A stretch of 64,000 nucleotides of DNA from JAVKBW01 sp040222995 (GTDB taxonomy: Bacteria; Pseudomonadota; Alphaproteobacteria; UBA8366; Aestuariispiraceae). The notes beneath the pieces were generated by a model. The model ran no database searches. It saw only the letters and a list, made by a program, of their open reading frames with translations, and was not told where the DNA came from. The position numbers and the translations under genes were made by a program. The DNA lies in the NCBI GenBank assembly GCA_040222995.1, contig JAVKBW010000082.1, positions 124,001 through 188,000 on the forward strand, written 5' to 3'. Shown here piece after piece: positions 59,578-64,000 of the stretch; within the stretch, counting starts at the first letter, position 1, and each line of letters starts with the position of its first letter.

Positions 59578-60681
59578 ATGACACAGCCAGCATTAACCCT
59601 CGTGGATAAATCGTCGATGGACAAAAACAAGGCGCTCGAAGCCGCACTCGGACAGATCGAACGGAGTTTCGGCAAAGGCTCGATCATGAAGCTCGGTCAG
59701 CAGACCGTGATGGATATCGAGGAAATTTCCACCGGATCGCTCGGACTGGATATCGCGCTTGGCATCGGCGGTCTGCCGAAGGGCCGGATTGTCGAAATCT
59801 ACGGACCGGAAAGCTCGGGCAAGACGACGCTCGCGCTGCATGTGGTGGCCGAGGCGCAGCGTAAGGGCGGCACCTGCGCCTTCGTCGATGCCGAACACGC
59901 GCTCGACCCGGCCTATGCGAAGAAGCTGGGCGTCGATATCGACGAACTGCTGATCTCGCAGCCGGACGCCGGCGAACAGGCGCTGGAGATTACCGATACG
60001 CTGGTACGCTCCGGCGCGATCGACGTGCTGGTGGTCGATTCCGTCGCGGCTCTGGTGCCGCGCGCCGAACTGGAAGGCGAGATGGGCGACACCCATGTCG
60101 GGCTTCAGGCGCGTCTGATGTCGCAGGCCCTGCGCAAGCTGACCGGGTCGATCAGCCGGTCGAACTGCATGGTGGTGTTCATCAACCAGATCCGGATGAA
60201 AATCGGCGTCATGTTCGGCAGCCCGGAAACGACGACCGGCGGAAACGCCCTGAAATTCTACGCCAGCGTGCGTCTGGATATCCGGCGGATCGGCCAGATC
60301 AAGGACAAGGATGTCGTTGTCGGCAACCAGACCCGCGTGAAGGTGGTGAAGAACAAGGTCGCGCCGCCGTTCCGGCAGGTCGAATTCGACATCATGTACG
60401 GCGAGGGCATCTCCAAGACCGGCGAACTGCTCGATCTGGGCGTCAACGCCAATATTGTCGAAAAATCCGGCGCGTGGTTTTCCTATGATGGCCAGCGGAT
60501 CGGCCAGGGACGGGAGAACGCGAAACGTTTCCTGACCGAGAACAAGGACATCGCCGATCAGCTCGAACGCAAGATCCGTGAGAACGCCGGCGTTCTCGAC
60601 AGCGCGATGCTGGAAGGGGCGGATCCGGTGCTGGAAGCGGATGCCGAACTCGGCCCCGCCGACGACCCGGTCGCCGGATAA
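59578..60681 (+). CDS. recA: RecA, homologous-recombination and SOS protein
   Basis: 367 residues with Walker A GPESSGKT (76-83), VVDSVAALVPRAELEGEMGD and the L2-region FGSPETTTGGNALKFYASVRLD, in pieces. The acidic C-terminal tail is typical. A LexA box precedes it and a clear terminator follows. Confidence 0.98.
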   Translation: MTQPALTLVDKSSMDKNKALEAALGQIERSFGKGSIMKLGQQTVMDIEEISTGSLGLDIALGIGGLPKGRIVEIYGPESSGKTTLALHVVAEAQRKGGTCAFVDAEHALDPAYAKKLGVDIDELLISQPDAGEQALEITDTLVRSGAIDVLVVDSVAALVPRAELEGEMGDTHVGLQARLMSQALRKLTGSISRSNCMVVFINQIRMKIGVMFGSPETTTGGNALKFYASVRLDIRRIGQIKDKDVVVGNQTRVKVVKNKVAPPFRQVEFDIMYGEGISKTGELLDLGVNANIVEKSGAWFSYDGQRIGQGRENAKRFLTENKDIADQLERKIRENAGVLDSAMLEGADPVLEADAELGPADDPVAG

Positions 60682-60719
60682 CCCGGCTCCGGACGAAGAC
60701 CCGGTTCAACGGAACAAAG

Positions 60720-60748
60720 CGTCGGCCCGGTGACGGGCCGGCGTTTTT
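60720..60748 (+). terminator. Rho-independent terminator of recA
   Basis: CGTCGGCCCG-GTGA-CGGGCCGGCG (10-bp stem, one G-U) followed by TTTTT, 39 bp after the stop. Confidence 0.93.
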
Positions 60749-60882
60749 ATGTGTGAAATACCGTCGACGCGATTCCGATTAAATGTGACCCGCTCTGACG
60801 CTGCAGTGCGAAACGGCGCTTGATCCATCCGGCGCATCCCATAGATTAGCGGTGTTTGAAACCGGTATCAGGTAGTGCAGTC

Positions 60883-63558
60883 ATGACGAGCGCCAACGAC
60901 ATCCGCTCCAGTTTTCTCGATTACTTCGTGCGCGAAGGCCACGAGGCCGTCGCCTCGTCGCCGCTTGTGCCGCGTAACGACCCGACCCTGATGTTCACCA
61001 ATGCGGGCATGGTTCAGTTCAAGAACGTTTTCACAGGACAGGAAACGCGCCCGTATTCCCGCGCCGCGACCAGCCAGAAATGCGTCCGGGCCGGCGGCAA
61101 ACACAACGACCTTGAGAATGTCGGCTATACTGCTCGGCATCACACGTTTTTCGAAATGCTCGGCAATTTTTCGTTCGGCGACTATTTCAAGGACCGGGCG
61201 ATCGAGCTGGCCTGGACCCTTGTGACAAGGGAACTGGGGCTGGCGAAGGACCGACTGCTGGTTACCGTCTACTCCGAAGACGAAGATGCGGCGGTTTTGT
61301 GGAAGAAGATCGCCGGCCTCGGCGACGACCGCATCATTCGAATCCCCACGTCGGACAATTTCTGGCAGATGGGTGATACCGGCCCGTGCGGCCCGTGTTC
61401 GGAAATCTTTTTCGACCATGGCGATCATATACCGGGCGGCCCGCCCGGCAGTCCTGATGAGGACGGCGACCGGTTTATCGAGATCTGGAACCTTGTTTTC
61501 ATGCAGTTCGAGCAGATTGAGCCGGGTAACCGCATCGACCTCCCGAAACCGTCGATCGATACCGGGATGGGGCTGGAACGCATAACGGCTTTGCTGGGCG
61601 GCAGTCACGACAATTACGATATCGATCTGCTGCGGACCATCATGGTGGCGTCCTCCAACATGACGAATTCCGACCCGGACGGGCCGGACCGGGCCAGCCA
61701 CAAGGTGATTGCGGACCATCTCCGCGCCACCTCGTTTCTTATTGCTGACGGGGTTTTGCCGTCGAACGAGGGAAGAGGGTACGTTCTGCGCAGGATCATG
61801 CGGCGGGGTATGCGGCATGCCCATATTCTGGGCGCGCAGGATCCGCTGATGTGGCGGCTGGTGCCGACCCTGATCGGCACGATGGGATCCGCTTTTCCGG
61901 AACTCAAACGGGCGGAGGCGTTGATCACGGAAACCCTGAAGCTGGAGGAAACCCGGTTCAAGCAGACCCTGGATCGCGGATTGAAACTGTTGTCCGAGGA
62001 AACCGACCGGCTGGCCGACGGCGCGCCGCTGGACGGCAAGGTCGCGTTCACGCTTTACGACACCTATGGATTTCCGCTCGACCTCACGCAGGACATTCTG
62101 CGCGGTCAGGGCAGGGTTCTGGATCAGGATGGTTTCGACAGCGCGATGGCGGAACAGAAGGCGAAGGCGAAAGCCGCCTGGGCGGGGTCCGGTGAAGCGG
62201 CGACGGATGCGATCTGGTTCGATGTCAAGGAAACCGCCGGCGCGACCGATTTTCTGGGCTACGAAACCGAGCACGCGGAAGGCGTTGTCACGGCGCTTGT
62301 CGTCGATGGCAAGCCGGTGAAACAGTCGGAAGAAGGCGCACAGGTCATGGTAGTCGCCAACCAGACACCGTTCTATGCGGAATCCGGTGGCCAGATGGGC
62401 GACCAGGGAACGATCACCAGCGCCGATGGCGCCGTTGTCCGGGTGACCGACACCATCAAGCGGATGGACACGATGCATGTTCATGTCGGGTCGGTTGAAA
62501 AGGGGACGCTGCGGATCGGCGATGCGCTGGACATGGCGGTCGATATAGACCGGCGGGCGAAACTGCGGGCCAATCATTCGGTGACGCACCTGATGCATGA
62601 GGCGTTGCGGCGTGTGCTGGGCGATCACGTAACCCAGAAAGGGTCGCTGGTCGCGCCGGATCAGATGCGGTTCGACTTCGCCCACCAGAAAGCAATGACG
62701 GTGGAGGAAATCACCGAAGTCGAACGCCAGGTGAATGCTGAAATCCGCAAGAACTCGGATGTCGTGACGCGTCTGATGACGCCGGACGACGCGGTGAAGG
62801 CCGGCGCGCTGGCTCTGTTCGGCGAAAAGTACGGCGATGAAGTCCGCGTCGTCTCGATGGGATCGCCGCAGGAAACTGCCGGTGAAAACAAGTCTCCGGT
62901 GTTTTCGACGGAACTGTGCGGCGGCACGCATGTGCGCCGCACCGGCGATATCGGCGCTTTCAGAATCGTCGGTGAAGGCGCGGTCGCCGCCGGGGTTCGA
63001 CGCGTTGAAGTGCTGACCGGGCAGGCGGCCATCGATTATACACGGATGCAGGAAAGCAGGCTCGCTGCGGCGGCTGCGACGCTGAAAGCTTCGCCGCAGG
63101 ATGTGCCGGAACGGATCGCCGGCCTGCTGGAAGACCGCAAACGGCTGGAACGGGAAGTCTCCGACCTGCGCCGCAAGCTGGCGGCGGGCGGCGGCGCCGG
63201 GCAGGCGGAAGCACCGTCAAAGGATGTCGGCGGCGTGAAATTCGCGACCCGTCTGCTGCAGGATGTGCCACCGAAGGAACTGAAGCCACTGGTCGATCAG
63301 TTGAAACAGCAGATCGGCTCCGGCATCGTCGCGGTTGCAGCGTCGAACGATGGCAAGGCGTCGCTGGTTATCGGCGTCACCGACGATTTTCCGGGCGCGA
63401 ACAACGCGGTCGATCTGGTCAGGGCCGGCGTCGACGCTATCGGCGGCAAGGGCGGCGGCGGCCGTCCCGACATGGCGCAGGCCGGCGGCCCGGATGTTTC
63501 CGGTCTGCAGGCGGCGTTGAAGGCCGTCGAGGACCATATCAAACCGGCGACCGCCTGA
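60883..63558 (+). CDS. alaS: AlaS, alanyl-tRNA synthetase
   Basis: 891 residues. Class II catalytic core with FLDYFVREGHEAVASSPLVPRNDPTLMFTNAGMVQFK in pieces, the editing domain with ELCGGTHVRRTGDIG, and a C-terminal coiled coil and DHHA1-like part. The start is set at the ATG at 60883 to match the family N-terminus (TSANDIRSSFLDYF). Confidence 0.97.
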   Translation: MTSANDIRSSFLDYFVREGHEAVASSPLVPRNDPTLMFTNAGMVQFKNVFTGQETRPYSRAATSQKCVRAGGKHNDLENVGYTARHHTFFEMLGNFSFGDYFKDRAIELAWTLVTRELGLAKDRLLVTVYSEDEDAAVLWKKIAGLGDDRIIRIPTSDNFWQMGDTGPCGPCSEIFFDHGDHIPGGPPGSPDEDGDRFIEIWNLVFMQFEQIEPGNRIDLPKPSIDTGMGLERITALLGGSHDNYDIDLLRTIMVASSNMTNSDPDGPDRASHKVIADHLRATSFLIADGVLPSNEGRGYVLRRIMRRGMRHAHILGAQDPLMWRLVPTLIGTMGSAFPELKRAEALITETLKLEETRFKQTLDRGLKLLSEETDRLADGAPLDGKVAFTLYDTYGFPLDLTQDILRGQGRVLDQDGFDSAMAEQKAKAKAAWAGSGEAATDAIWFDVKETAGATDFLGYETEHAEGVVTALVVDGKPVKQSEEGAQVMVVANQTPFYAESGGQMGDQGTITSADGAVVRVTDTIKRMDTMHVHVGSVEKGTLRIGDALDMAVDIDRRAKLRANHSVTHLMHEALRRVLGDHVTQKGSLVAPDQMRFDFAHQKAMTVEEITEVERQVNAEIRKNSDVVTRLMTPDDAVKAGALALFGEKYGDEVRVVSMGSPQETAGENKSPVFSTELCGGTHVRRTGDIGAFRIVGEGAVAAGVRRVEVLTGQAAIDYTRMQESRLAAAAATLKASPQDVPERIAGLLEDRKRLEREVSDLRRKLAAGGGAGQAEAPSKDVGGVKFATRLLQDVPPKELKPLVDQLKQQIGSGIVAVAASNDGKASLVIGVTDDFPGANNAVDLVRAGVDAIGGKGGGGRPDMAQAGGPDVSGLQAALKAVEDHIKPATA

Positions 63559-63590
63559 TCACACGACGATTATTCTGGGAGTTACCAACA

Positions 63591-64000
63591 ATGACCGATT
63601 GGCATCGCATACGAAAAGACCTGGCGGCAGCGCATCGCCTGGCGGTACGGGATGGATTGAACGAAGGCACGTGGAACCATTTCAGCTATGTGTCGCCGGA
63701 CGAGCCGGACAAGATGCTGATCACGCCCGACCGGACGCACTGGCGCATGGTCACGGCCGGTAATCTGGCGCTTCTCGGTAAGGATGGTGAGCTGCTTGAA
63801 GGAATTCGAAAGGCTCGACTGGCCGGCTGGATCATTCATGCCCCGGTTCACCGCAGCCGGTCGGATGCCAACTGCGTCATGCATGTTCATTCGCCCTATA
63901 TCGTCGCGATGTCGATCCGCACGGACATCGCCTTCGACACCCAGCTTTCGCAACAGGCGGCGCAGTTCCATGACGATGTTGCCTATTACGACACCTATGA
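63591..64000 (+). CDS. Class II aldolase/adducin-family protein (3' end cut by window)
   Basis: Visible 136 residues: LAAAHRLAVRDGLNEGTWNHFSYVSPDEPDKMLITPD (in pieces) and a metal-binding VMHVHSPYIVAMS, in which the His pair would bind zinc as in fuculose aldolases and adducin-like proteins. GGGAG lies 9 nt before the ATG. Substrate unknown. Continues beyond the window. Confidence 0.85.
   Translation, partial: MTDWHRIRKDLAAAHRLAVRDGLNEGTWNHFSYVSPDEPDKMLITPDRTHWRMVTAGNLALLGKDGELLEGIRKARLAGWIIHAPVHRSRSDANCVMHVHSPYIVAMSIRTDIAFDTQLSQQAAQFHDDVAYYDTY

Noticed and set aside
60868..62931. A 687-codon open frame antisense to alaS, and similar long antisense frames opposite flgK (33528-35381) and the 1200-residue gene (47568-49151).
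   Set aside because: No recognisable domains; all lie wholly opposite strong genes.
1..64000. CRISPR arrays, insertion sequences, tRNA or rRNA genes, prophage remnants.
   Set aside because: Looked for repeated spacers, transposase motifs, terminal repeats and RNA-gene signatures and saw none.

Overview
The window is about 64 kb of G+C-rich DNA from an alphaproteobacterium, most likely Rhodospirillales-like. The evidence is an alphaproteobacterial flagellar control set (FlbD, FliX, FlaF, FlbT, a SciP-like protein), the order flhB-cckA-recA-alaS, a DksA with one of the usual four zinc cysteines, and a GAAC-N7-GAAC LexA-type box before recA. I see no rRNA, tRNA, insertion sequence or CRISPR array. 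About 40 of the 66 genes belong to one flagellar supercluster.

Layout. (1) 1-6573, minus strand: fliF-fliG-fliH-fliN-motA-flbD, preceded by a SciP-like gene. (2) 6893-10766, minus: fliK-flgD-flgE, with a sigma-54 promoter in front and a UUCG terminator behind. (3) 11079-17080: flaG, flbT, flaF, a formyltransferase, flgL and two tandem flagellin genes. (4) 17316-33047: a flagellin-glycosylation region holding a FlmG-like TPR/GT41 protein, a Maf glycosyltransferase, an asparagine-synthase-like protein, an N-acetyl-sugar amidotransferase, a second formyltransferase, a methyltransferase and an acetyltransferase; then a Doc/AbrB toxin-antitoxin pair; then a minus-strand sugar operon (aminotransferase, SDR, cytidylyltransferase, small unknown, acetyltransferase), a VPLPA-CTERM surface protein and a Gfo/Idh oxidoreductase. 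(5) 33081-42352: flgI-flgJ-flgN-flgK and flgF-flgG-flgA-flgH on the minus strand, with fliX and dksA on the plus strand between them. (6) 42840-51374, plus: fliL-fliM, a small coiled-coil membrane protein, a MotE-like protein, an unrecognised 65-residue ORF, a MotB-like protein lacking the channel Asp, MotB, and a 1200-residue periplasmic repeat protein. (7) 51420-53365, minus: an FhlB-like protein, an unknown, fliO and fliP. (8) 53701-64000, plus: flgB-flgC-fliE-fliQ-fliR-flhB-cckA, then recA, alaS and the start of a class II aldolase-type gene.

How it works together. Early genes build the MS/C ring and export gate. FlbD, a sigma-54 activator with a degenerate receiver, together with FliX probably switches on middle and late operons; I found matches to the sigma-54 -24/-12 consensus before fliK, flgL, the second flagellin, flgI, flgF and flgB. 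FlaF and FlbT act after transcription on flagellin, and both flagellin leaders carry small hairpins presenting an AGAA motif near the ribosome-binding site. The glycosylation region presumably makes and attaches an unusual sugar to flagellin, but no nonulosonate synthase (NeuB/PseI) is present here, so the pathway must be completed elsewhere or differ from the known ones. flhA, fliI and fliJ are not in the window.

Most novel-looking: the flagellin leader hairpins, the tandem FlmG-like and Maf transferases with a formyl/amido/methyl/acetyl decoration set, the non-canonical MotB-like protein with a hidden small ORF in the motor operon, and a pair of 15-bp direct repeats with palindromic cores upstream of the SciP-like gene.
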